Assembly: GCA_050951405.1 (NCBI GenBank)
Contig: JBMNIZ010000013.1
Location: 62,001 to 126,000 of the forward strand
DNA: 64,000 nt
From: JBMNIZ01 sp050951405
Lineage (GTDB): Bacteria; Bacillota; DULZ01
Direction of reading: 5' to 3'
Shown here: positions 40,689-48,213 of the stretch, one piece after another
How positions within the stretch are numbered: the stretch's first letter is position 1
How the letters are laid out: each line of letters starts with the position of its first letter
The notes under the pieces: model-generated
The model's database searches: none
Told to the model about the DNA's origin: nothing
What the model saw: only the letters and a program-made list of their open reading frames with translations
Translations under genes and position numbers: made by a program

Positions 40689-41111
40689 TTAGCTATCTAC
40701 CTTGTAAAAATTGCCATTCCAGTAATACCAGATGCCTGCATCCTCTTCCCTCTCCCAGGGAGAAATTTCCTGGGCGGTCTCACTGCTTTCTCCCCCCGCT
40801 TCCGCTGAGACCTGGTACTCTTTTTCGCCCACTGTCAAGTCATCAAGAAGCGTTTCCTCCGGCAATTCCCAGCCGGCACTGGCCAATCCGCTTTCCTCCT
40901 CTGTTTCCAGTTGATCAGAAAAAAGCAATTCATCTTCATCAGGGGTACTGGGGGTTTTCAATTCATCATCTAAAGTCATGACATCAGACTCCTTTACTTT
41001 TTCATCATCCTCTACAGAAACATTAAGGACTTCCTGCAAGGCTGAGAAAGCATCTTTTTCCGCCAAATAACTCCGACCCTGAATTATCCGGCGTTGAAGA
41101 ATCTTATGCAT
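40689..41111 (-). CDS. Acidic hypothetical protein
   Basis: The 140-residue product begins MHKILQRRIIQGRSYLAEKD, then becomes very acidic and low in complexity, with many Asp/Glu/Ser. It ends with an aromatic block WYYWNGNFYKVDS. I recognise no family. It lies directly upstream of the DUF3794 gene on the same strand, so a role in the spore coat or cell surface is possible but not shown. Confidence 0.55.
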   Translation of the reverse strand: MHKILQRRIIQGRSYLAEKDAFSALQEVLNVSVEDDEKVKESDVMTLDDELKTPSTPDEDELLFSDQLETEEESGLASAGWELPEETLLDDLTVGEKEYQVSAEAGGESSETAQEISPWEREEDAGIWYYWNGNFYKVDS

Positions 41112-41324
41112 CGGCCTCTCACCCCAGCTTTTGCCAAAGTATCTGATGTATTGTATGATCCGGCAGGAGAAAAGGTACCTGGCCGGTGCTTTTTAGCCGG
41201 GGAAATAACGGTCCGATCAGCTAAGAAAACAAATCTATTTTTCGATTTTTCTAAAAGGCTGGCATATTTTGACGGGAAAGTTGACAGACTATAAAAAACA
41301 AAAAACAAACGAGGTGAAATTTTG

Positions 41325-41486
41325 ATGGAATGTAAAGTGTGCGGCGGGAATGTGGCCAAAGAAATCAGACCGTTCTGTCCGGAATGCAACGCCCAAATAG
41401 CCCTGGTGGCGGAAAATATCTTGCGCAAAGCGACCCGTTCCCTCCATCGAACCCCTCTGGTTCTACCCTCGAAAGAAATTTCATAA
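41325..41486 (+). CDS. 53-residue zinc-ribbon-like small protein
   Basis: The frame MECKVCGGNVAKEIRPFCPE has two CxxC pairs (CKVC and CPEC) 12 residues apart, giving a likely zinc ribbon. A short helical tail ends SLHRTPLVLPSKEIS. A GAGGTG site stands eight bases before the ATG, and a strong terminator lies 40 bp past the stop. It is too short for most gene finders. Function is unknown. It is divergently placed from the acidic protein gene. Confidence 0.65.
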   Translation: MECKVCGGNVAKEIRPFCPECNAQIALVAENILRKATRSLHRTPLVLPSKEIS

Positions 41487-41526
41487 ACAATGGATGCCGA
41501 TCGGGGCCGTGCCGGAGAACTAACAC

Positions 41527-41566
41527 AAAAAGGCTGCCTTTCTTTCTTTTGGGGCAGCCTTCTTTG
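41527..41566. terminator. Bidirectional terminator
   Basis: AGGCTGCC (41531-41538) and GGCAGCCT (41553-41560) pair around a pyrimidine-rich loop. A-rich sequence on the left and TTCTTT on the right serve both the zinc-ribbon gene and the converging DUF1648 gene. Confidence 0.8.
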
Positions 41567-41577
41567 ACAATGAGGAA

Positions 41578-42102
41578 TTATTCTCCTGACCGGCAAACCA
41601 GCCCGATACATTTCCAGCTGACATAAAAAGCCTCGGCAAGGAGGAGGGCCACCAGCAGCAAAATACCCGGGCCTATATTTTCCCGGTAGCCGAGAGCTAC
41701 CTGAACCTGACCGATGGAAACATTCATGATCAGCATAGAAACCAAAAGCATGATCAGTAGCATGTGGAAAACCGCTATCCGCCGGACCTCCTCCGCCCTT
41801 TCCCGGCTCATCTTTTTTATTTTTTCCTTCGGTCCGTTTATCACCCGCCGAGGGTCCTCTACCTTGAGCATCCACCAGACAACAAGCACCATCATCAGCC
41901 AGGTGACGTTGGTAATGAGGGGACCCAGCAGCAGTTGGCCAAGGCTTTTTTCGGACCAAGCATCCGGCTCTCCGGTTAGATCAAAATGGGTGGGAATCCT
42001 CTCCGGCAGCCGGTCATAGTTCACCCAGGGGTAATAAAGGGAGAAGGCCATGAAAACCAGTGCCAAAATGATCATCAGCCAATGTTCCTGCCGAAAGCCC
42101 AT
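41578..42102 (-). CDS. DUF1648 membrane protein
   Basis: The 174-residue product has four hydrophobic helices. The N-terminal segment YPWVNYDRLPERIPTHFDLTGEPDAWSEK is the DUF1648 signature (P-x-x-IPTHF-x-x-x-G-x-P-D), described here by its ends. DUF1648 proteins occur with SdpI-like immunity proteins and transporters, but their activity is unsettled. It stands alone next to the MATE-MarR operon. Confidence 0.8.
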   Translation of the reverse strand: MGFRQEHWLMIILALVFMAFSLYYPWVNYDRLPERIPTHFDLTGEPDAWSEKSLGQLLLGPLITNVTWLMMVLVVWWMLKVEDPRRVINGPKEKIKKMSRERAEEVRRIAVFHMLLIMLLVSMLIMNVSIGQVQVALGYRENIGPGILLLVALLLAEAFYVSWKCIGLVCRSGE

Positions 42103-42172
42103 ACAGATCCCTCCCGATGGTAAAAATCACACCTCTCCAACATCCGGCTCCAGGTTTAAGCTGAAACCCTCC

Positions 42173-43567
42173 CTACCGCTGGCAGCCGGCTGAAAGCTCA
42201 ACGGCCCCTTCCATCTCCGGATCCGCCGGTTCCTTTTCCAATCCTCTCATTTCGAGATGAATCAAAGCGGCAGTGAGAAGAACTGAGATGGCATCTGCAA
42301 TGGGAGCCGTTCTCCAAACCCCTTCAATGCCCCACCAACGTGGCAAGAGGAGCAGTAAGGGGATAAAAAGCAGCACCTGCCTGGACAAACCCAAAATCGT
42401 AGACTGGAGCGCCTTGCCCACTGCCTGAAAATAACCGGAACAGATAATCTGAAAACCGATTACCGGCAGCAGGGCAAAGTAAATGCCCATGGCATGAGAG
42501 GTTAATGTTATCAGTTCCGTATCATTCCGGCTGAATAAGCCGATAATCTGCGTAGGCCAGAGCCTCAGGACCAGGTAACCTGCCAGGGCGATGCAGGTGG
42601 CGGCAATCACCGCTACTCTCAAGGTCCCCTTCACCCGGTCGTACTGCCTGGCTCCGTAATTATAGCCGATAATAGGCTGGGCTCCCTGGCCCAAGCCCAG
42701 GATGGGCATGAACAGCAAAGTGGCAATGCTCATCATGATCCCCACCGCTGATAGGGCCAGCTCTCCCCCATGCAGCATCAAGGTTTTGTTCAAGATCAGC
42801 TGCTGGATACTGTTGGCAATATGCATGGCAAAAGGTGCAAAACCGATGGTCATGACCTTTAAGAGGGTGGAAAACTCCGGCACAAGATTTTTCAGTCTAA
42901 TCTTGACCAAGCTCTGGCCTGTGAAAAAGTAACTGAGAACCCAGGCAGCAGAAACGAACTGGGCAATAACGGTGGCCAAGGCCGAGCTTCTTATCCCCCA
43001 ACCTAATTTAAAGATAAAAACATAATTTAAAATAACATTGACCACCGCCCCCAAAATCTGGGTGGACATGGCCCTCTGGGGATTACCCTCCGCTCGAATG
43101 AAGTTATTCATCCCCATACTGATGGAACCAAAAACCGATCCCAGCATGATAATCTGCAAAAACTCTCTAGCATAAGGGAAAACGGTTCCGCTGGCGCCAA
43201 AAGCCGTCAGAATAGAATCCGTGAAGGCAAAAAAAATCAGTGTAAAAATCAGCGGCAGCAAGATGAGCATGGTCATCGCATTGCCCGCTATTTTCTCCGC
43301 TTCTTCTATTTTCCGCTCTCCCAAACGAATGGAAATAAGGGCGGTGGCTCCGATTCCGATAAGCACAGAAACGGCCATTAAAATGATCATCACCGGGAAA
43401 GCCACGGTGGTGGCAGCAATGGCAATGGACCCTACTCCCCGACCGAGAAAAATTCTGTCCACAATATTGTAAAGGGAATTGACCATCATTCCCGTGATAG
43501 CCGGCAAAGAGAAACTCCAGAGCAAGCGTCCTATCTTTTGACTGCGCATTTGTTCAGAACGGTCCAA
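42173..43567 (-). CDS. MATE family multidrug efflux transporter
   Basis: The 464-residue protein has twelve hydrophobic helices and the two-fold repeat of MATE transporters. It opens LLWSFSLPAITGMMVNSLYN with VDRIFLGRGVG and has GASGTVFPYAREFLQIIMLG in the middle. It uses Na+ or H+ gradients to export drugs or metabolites and is closest to the MepA type. It starts 13 bp downstream of the marR gene, so the two form an operon that the regulator probably controls. It is intact. Confidence 0.9.
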   Translation of the reverse strand: MDRSEQMRSQKIGRLLWSFSLPAITGMMVNSLYNIVDRIFLGRGVGSIAIAATTVAFPVMIILMAVSVLIGIGATALISIRLGERKIEEAEKIAGNAMTMLILLPLIFTLIFFAFTDSILTAFGASGTVFPYAREFLQIIMLGSVFGSISMGMNNFIRAEGNPQRAMSTQILGAVVNVILNYVFIFKLGWGIRSSALATVIAQFVSAAWVLSYFFTGQSLVKIRLKNLVPEFSTLLKVMTIGFAPFAMHIANSIQQLILNKTLMLHGGELALSAVGIMMSIATLLFMPILGLGQGAQPIIGYNYGARQYDRVKGTLRVAVIAATCIALAGYLVLRLWPTQIIGLFSRNDTELITLTSHAMGIYFALLPVIGFQIICSGYFQAVGKALQSTILGLSRQVLLFIPLLLLLPRWWGIEGVWRTAPIADAISVLLTAALIHLEMRGLEKEPADPEMEGAVELSAGCQR

Positions 43568-43580
43568 TCCAGATCTTCCT

Positions 43581-44030
43581 TTACAATTTTTTCATGAATT
43601 CTACTGTATTGCGCAAATTGGCAAAGAATCTTTCCATATCTTCTTGCTCCACATCCCGAAAAATATGCATTAGATGGTGCAGATGCTTTTGCATAACCCT
43701 TTCCATCTTCTCCCGCCCGCGGGAACTAAGAGACAGGAGGACTCTCCTCCGGTCAGTGGGATCGCTGGAACGGGTCACCATTCCCATCTCCACCAGCCGG
43801 TTGACCACCGTGGTCAGGCTGCCTTTTTCAATATCCAGCATCTTGCTCAATTCCGTAGGGGTGAGTCTGTCAAACTGGTATAAAACATGGAGAACCTTAC
43901 CCTGATTTTTCTTCAACGGGAGGCAATAATCATAGCGTCGGCGTAAGGGAAGCAAGAATTTCTTATGGAAGATGCCCAGAAAAGAAAACAATAATAAGTG
44001 CAGTTCCTTTGCTTCTGCCGGCTTCACCAT
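43581..44030 (-). CDS. MarR family transcriptional regulator
   Basis: The 149-residue protein has the MarR winged helix: LTPTELSKMLDIEKGSLTTV as the helix-turn-helix and GMVTRSSDPTDRRRVLLSLS as the wing, with dimerisation helices at both ends. MarR proteins repress adjacent efflux genes and are released by phenolic or drug ligands. Its position ahead of the MATE gene fits the mepR-mepA arrangement. The upstream interval carries TTAGAATTCTTACTTACTCA near 44045, a possible operator, but I cannot define the palindrome. Confidence 0.88.
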   Translation of the reverse strand: MVKPAEAKELHLLLFSFLGIFHKKFLLPLRRRYDYCLPLKKNQGKVLHVLYQFDRLTPTELSKMLDIEKGSLTTVVNRLVEMGMVTRSSDPTDRRRVLLSLSSRGREKMERVMQKHLHHLMHIFRDVEQEDMERFFANLRNTVEFMKKL

Positions 44031-44246
44031 CTATGCCCCCTTTTGTTAGAATTCTTACTTACTCAATAGCTCATTTTAGTATATTTTTGTCCCAAAAACA
44101 AGAAGCTGCCCCTGTTTGTTTGTGTCAAGTAAAAGTCGGCAATTATTATCTTTCTTGCAGTCATTTGATTTTTGGAAATGTTTAGGAAATTATCGTTTCC
44201 TCCTGAAACGCTCATTCTTGTTTAACTGGCCCCCAAAAGAAGAGTT

Positions 44247-44326
44247 AACGGCTTGCCTTCTCCACGCCAATACTGCCCGTAAGGCTAAAGTAGGGCTTGG
44301 CTTTGACGTGGAGAAGACAAGCCGTT
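44247..44326. repeat. Long imperfect inverted repeat (80 bp)
   Basis: AACGGCTTGCCTTCTCCACG at 44247-44266 pairs with 44307-44326 at 19 of 20 positions. The inner part adds GCCAA/TTGGC and GCCC/GGGC pairs. It could be a small non-autonomous element, an RNA hairpin or an old terminator. No clear T tract follows on either strand. Confidence 0.7.
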
Positions 44327-44578
44327 TCATTAATTATTACAGGAATAGTCACTTACAGGCTTACCTCGTTTGCTAATTTCATTGATGGATGATTTATGGT
44401 ATTCTTGAGCAGCACTAGTTAGCCTACCTGTCTATAGTAGCTTTAACGGTGGGAAAGTTCAGTAAAATCCTGCATGTTAAATAGATTGCGAATAACTCGC
44501 CTCCGTTCAGTCATCTTGCAATTGGTGAAAGAAATTTTTCCGCATGCCCCTATAGACCGTCGTCCAGCAGCCTGGATG

Positions 44579-44608
44579 GTTTCAATTCCCCATAGGTAGT
44601 CTACAAAC
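44579..44608 (-). repeat. Orphan degenerate CRISPR repeat
   Basis: This 30-bp sequence matches the array repeat at 27 of 30 positions. The differences are at repeat positions 12 (C for T), 22 (T for G) and 26 (C for A). It lies 2.85 kb left of the first array repeat, beyond the IS21 element and a stalk-domain gene. Decayed repeats are typical of the trailer (oldest) end, which fits minus-strand transcription. Confidence 0.85.
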
Positions 44609-44813
44609 TCTCGAATTGGTCTAATGGATAATCTATGCCCTTCAGCACAAATAACACTTTTTCAACTGTGGGAATTTCCGTTTCTAAGCCTTCTTCGGTC
44701 AAATAATTTGTCGTACCGTTATAAACGAATTTATACCCCTCACGAAAAGGCTTTACTTACCCTAAAACAACTTTCATCCCATTCCCCACCTTCTTGCATA
44801 AAATTCACAAAAA

Positions 44814-45281
44814 ATGGTACCGTATATTCAGAAAGGAGGTTATACTATTAGAAAATTCTCTACTGGACTTGTTGTCGGTTTAATAATAGGATTAATGTTT
44901 TCTGCTGTTGCTGTGGCTTCGCCTGATATAAAGCTAATTATCAACGGCAAGGAAATTGAAACTGATGTCCCACCGCAGATGATCAACGGGAGAGTGATGG
45001 TTCCGGCTAGGTTTGTTGCTGAACCTTTGGGAGCTACTGTGGAATGGAAAGATAATACGGTTATTATTACAAAGAAAACGTTAACAGAAAAACCTCAAAA
45101 CGATTCCACAAACTGGGTTGCCTTGAGAGAGACAGCAAAAAAACAAGGCTGGACCGTTAATGGCGATGGTTTTGTCTATCAAAACGGGAATAAGCTGTTT
45201 GATTGGAAGGAAGTAGGACAAATCGTTGATGGTATAATTTACATTCCAGCAGATATTCTAAACCGGTTTGTGCTTCCTTAA
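44814..45281 (+). CDS. Secreted copper-amine-oxidase-N (stalk) domain protein
   Basis: The product has a signal peptide (FSTGLVVGLIIGLMFSAVAV) and one stalk-type beta domain (IKLIINGKEIETDVPPQMIN, then GRVMVPARFVAEPLGATVEW). This module is found on many clostridial surface proteins. A second small domain with tryptophans follows (GWTVNGDGFVYQNGN). ATG 44814 has no ribosome site, while a strong AAAGGAGG lies inside the frame at 44832-44839. The codon at the right distance after it is ATT (44847). So either a rare ATT start is used or an ATG has been lost. The cell-surface function is unknown. Confidence 0.72.
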   Translation: MVPYIQKGGYTIRKFSTGLVVGLIIGLMFSAVAVASPDIKLIINGKEIETDVPPQMINGRVMVPARFVAEPLGATVEWKDNTVIITKKTLTEKPQNDSTNWVALRETAKKQGWTVNGDGFVYQNGNKLFDWKEVGQIVDGIIYIPADILNRFVLP

Positions 45282-45477
45282 CTCATCGATAAATTTCATG
45301 ATTTCGGCACGCTCATATTCTTATGTATGCTAACGTAAAAGTGATCCAAAAATCCACTCAATGATTACGAAAAAGTGATCCACCTGCCAAATCAAAATCG
45401 CTGTCGTGATAACGAATATTTGATCCATCCCCTAATATTTCCTGTACAATCGGTGTAAGACATCGGTTGGCAGGAGG

Positions 45478-46952
45478 ATGAAAGGCGTGATCATTGACGT
45501 GGATCTGTACGCTAAAATCAGGCATATGTATGTGCAACAAAAAATGTCTCAAAGAGCTATTGCTAAAGCCCTCGGCATTTCTCGCAACACGGTCAAAAAG
45601 TATTGCAAGGGTGAACATGTTCCTTGGGAAAGACAGCCCTATCATCGGAAATCACCGGTTGTTACAAAGGAAGCGCGTGACTTTATCCGCCAATGCTTGG
45701 ACGAAGATGCGGCGGGAAATATCCCTAAACAATGTCATACGGCTAGACGGATTTACCAACGTTTAGTAAAGAAAAAAAACTTCACCGGGGCCGAGTCCAC
45801 CATTAGACGGGTAGTCCGGGAAATGAAGCAGCCTATGAAAGAAGCCTTTATGCCCTTGGAATTTGACCCGGGCGAAGCAGCCCAAGTGGATTGGGGCGAG
45901 GCTACCATTTATCTCAAAGGCCAAAAAACAAAGGCCCAACTCTTCTGTTACCGGTTATGCTATAGCGCCGACATCTTCGTGAAAGCCTTCTTTCGCCAGA
46001 ACCAGGAATCCTTTCTGGAAGGCCACGTAGCTGCTTTTACCCATGGCAACGGTGTCCCCAAGAAAATTATCTTTGATAATGCTCGCGTTGCCGTCAAAGA
46101 AGGCTTTGGCCTCTATGCCAAACCTCAGGATGCCTACCAGGCCTTAAGCGCCCATTATGCTTTTGAAATGCACTTTACCAACATGAATAGCGGCAACGAA
46201 AAAGGCCTAGTGGAGAACCTGGTAGGCTGGGTTAGGCGCAATATCCTTGTACCGGTACCTAGAGTAGATAGTATCGAGGAACTGAATGAAACCCTTATCT
46301 CCGCCTGCCTCCAATACCGGAACCATCAAATTCAAGGCCGTAACCAAACGGTGGGACAACAATTCGAAACAGAGAAACATAGTCTGACACCCCTGCCCAA
46401 ATTTGTCTTTGATACCAGCAAGAGTACTACTGTACGGGTAAACGATAACAGCCTCATCCGTTTTGAAGGCAATCAATACTCTGTCCCTGTCCATTTAGTC
46501 GGCAAAACTGTTACCATCAAAGCTTACGGCAACCACCTGGTCTGTTACCATCAAGGAGAAATGGTAGCCACCCATCCACGCTTTTACAGCCGCGGCGAGA
46601 CCATATTTGAATTGGCTCACTACCTGCCGCTTCTGGAACAAAAACCCCGCTCCGTTTTTCATGCCAAACCGGTTCGCCGCACCGCGGCCCATGAGCTTTT
46701 GGCTTGGGCCAATTATTTCCCGGCGGGGCCAAAGATACGGTTCAGTTACTAAAACTCAGTGTAGAATATGGCCTCGAACGAGTTCTTGCTGTTAAAGAGG
46801 CATTACCGGCCGGCATCACTCCCACTATTGACTTGGTGCGCCATGAATTAAAACCACATGTTCCGGTCGAATTGGACACCGCCAAAGACATCCTGGTCAG
46901 TACCATTGATTTAGCTGACTATGACCGCAAGTATCTGGCGGTGGCGCCATAA
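45478..46952 (+). pseudogene. istA: IS21 transposase IstA, frameshifted
   Basis: IstA is the DDE transposase. It has an N-terminal helix-turn-helix (MSQRAIAKALGISRNTVKKY) and the catalytic acids in AAQVDWGEA, IFDNARVAVKEG and EKGLVENLVGWVRR. A C-terminal beta domain follows (VRVNDNSLIRFEGNQYSVP). The frame changes near 46730; the last 70 residues (YGLERVLAVKEALPAGITPT) are read in another frame. GGAGG lies directly before the ATG. The corrected length is about 490 residues, normal for IS21. Confidence 0.88.
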
Positions 46953-46964
46953 ATCCCAAGCATG

Positions 46965-47307
46965 AACTAATTGCACTTTTGCCGCAACTTTAGCAACCAC
47001 CCTAGTGGAGGCAAAAGAAACAAGGGAACTCCTCAAACTGGAACGCCAGCTTCAGAAAGCAGATTTGCTGATTATTGATGAGTTATCATACCTGAGCTTT
47101 AACCGCCATCAGTCTGAGCTGCTCTTTAAAGTCATCTCTGACCGGGCGGAGAAAAGGAGTGTGATCATCAGTACTAACTTGGAATTCTTTCGCTGGACGG
47201 AGCTATTTGAAAACCCGACCTTGGTTGCAGCATTAGTGGATCGCCTCACTTTTAGGTCCCATATCTTAAACATGAATAACCCGTCCTATCGGATGGAGCA
47301 TGGCTAA
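46965..47307 (+). pseudogene. istB: IS21 helper ATPase IstB, N-terminal half deleted
   Basis: Only the C-terminal 100 residues remain: EAKETRELLKLERQLQKADL, the Walker B LLIIDELSYLSF, RAEKRSVIISTNLEF and VDRLTFRSHILNM. The first ~130 residues with the Walker A motif are missing. A short ATGAAC-like start remnant near 46963 is followed at once by a stop. The element can therefore no longer transpose on its own. Confidence 0.85.
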
Positions 47308-47459
47308 TTCATCCTAATCATTTCCAACTGGAAGCCCTGACTTAATTGATTAACCCGTTACCAAGTGGATCAATCTTTGGATATCACGGTGGATCAAAAA
47401 TTCGTGGTCAGGTGGATCAAATATTCATTGACATTCGGACTTGACAATTCAACGATTCG

Positions 47460-48091
47460 GTTTCAATTCCTCATAGGTAGGCTAAAAACCCTCAACGAGC
47501 ATATGATATGACAGGTTCTGGAAAGTTTCAATTCCTCATAGGTAGGCTAAAAACGATGTCAATCTGCCCCACATCGATTTTATTCCATCCCAGTTTCAAT
47601 TCCTCATAGGTAGGCTAAAAACGTTTGCATGATCTATAACCTCCTCAAATTCCGCCTCAGTTTCAATTCCTCATAGGTAGGCTAAAAACTCGACGGTTGC
47701 AGGGGGTTGTCCGTGGAATATGGTCAAGTTTCAATTCCTCATAGGTAGGCTAAAAACCATCTTGTTGCTGAGATTGCTGACGTACAGGAAGAAAGTTTCA
47801 ATTCCTCATAGGTAGGCTAAAAACCATCTTGTTGCTGAGATTGCTGACGTACAGGAAGAAAGTTTCAATTCCTCATAGGTAGGCTAAAAACCATCTTGTT
47901 GCTGAGATTGCTGACGTACAGGAAGAAAGTTTCAATTCCTCATAGGTAGGCTAAAAACTGAAAGAATCAAGACAACAATTGCCCAGGTTCGGTGTTTCAA
48001 TTCCTCATAGGTAGGCTAAAAACGTGACGCCCGATATGTGGGATATGATTGAGCGGGCGGTGTTTCAATTCCTCATAGGTAGGCTAAAAAC
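47460..48091 (-). CRISPR. CRISPR array, left block (10 repeats)
   Basis: Ten 30-bp repeats begin at 47460, 47525, 47593, 47661, 47728, 47795, 47862, 47929, 47994 and 48062. Read on the plus strand they start GTTTCAATTCC and end GGCTAAAAAC. Spacers are 35-38 bp. The spacer after 47728, 47795... is present three times in tandem (starting CATCTTGTTGC). The reverse complement ends ATTGAAAC, the usual crRNA handle, so this block is the distal (older) end of the array. It is bounded left by IS21 and right by non-array DNA. Confidence 0.97.
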
Positions 48092-48156
48092 GCATCTTTG
48101 TCCACACTACCCCATTCAACAGTACTTAAAGAATCACTTATTGTAAACTTCTGCAT
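48073..48156 (-). CDS. Short frame with perfect ribosome site running into a CRISPR repeat
   Basis: On the minus strand AAGGAGGTGA stands five bases before ATG 48156. The 27-codon frame reads MQKFTISDSLSTVEWGSVDK and then crosses into the last repeat of the left block, where it stops (TGA in CTATGAGG). The N-terminus looks like the start of a phage-type gene that was cut at the repeat boundary. It is probably not a functional gene. Confidence 0.45.
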   Translation of the reverse strand: MQKFTISDSLSTVEWGSVDKDAFLAYL

Positions 48157-48213
48157 TTATTCACCTCCTTTCAAGGTGATAAAAAGGAGTATAAGAAAAA
48201 GAGCATAAGAAAA

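Larger units (their letters stand above)
44031..44813. other. 783-bp interval without a firm gene
   Basis: The interval holds the marR promoter region, a long inverted repeat (44247-44326) and a lone decayed CRISPR repeat (44579-44608). Minus-strand codon-like stretches flank the repeat. One of about 45 codons ends in the repeat (YKFVYNGTTNYLTEEGLETE) and another reads from it (AAGRRSIGACGKISFTNCKM). I recognise neither; they may be remnants of a mobile or phage gene. Confidence 0.45.
45328..47433 (+). mobile_element. IS21-family insertion sequence, decayed
   Basis: Both ends begin TG, then 13 bases, then GATCCA; left and right termini match at 14 of 21 positions. Further GTGATCCA-type repeats lie inside each end (left at 45341, 45370, 45421; right at about 47363, 47391, 47411), as in IS21 elements. 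It encodes istA (frameshifted) and a truncated istB. No target duplication is evident: the left flank ends TATGTA and the right begins TTCGGA. The right flank is a 26-bp remnant before the first CRISPR repeat, so the element appears to have entered a spacer or deleted flanking DNA. Confidence 0.85.

Noticed and set aside
41084..41959. A long minus-strand frame of 291 codons across the zinc-ribbon and DUF1648 genes
   Set aside because: It overlaps two better-supported genes and a terminator, and its composition is typical of an antisense shadow.
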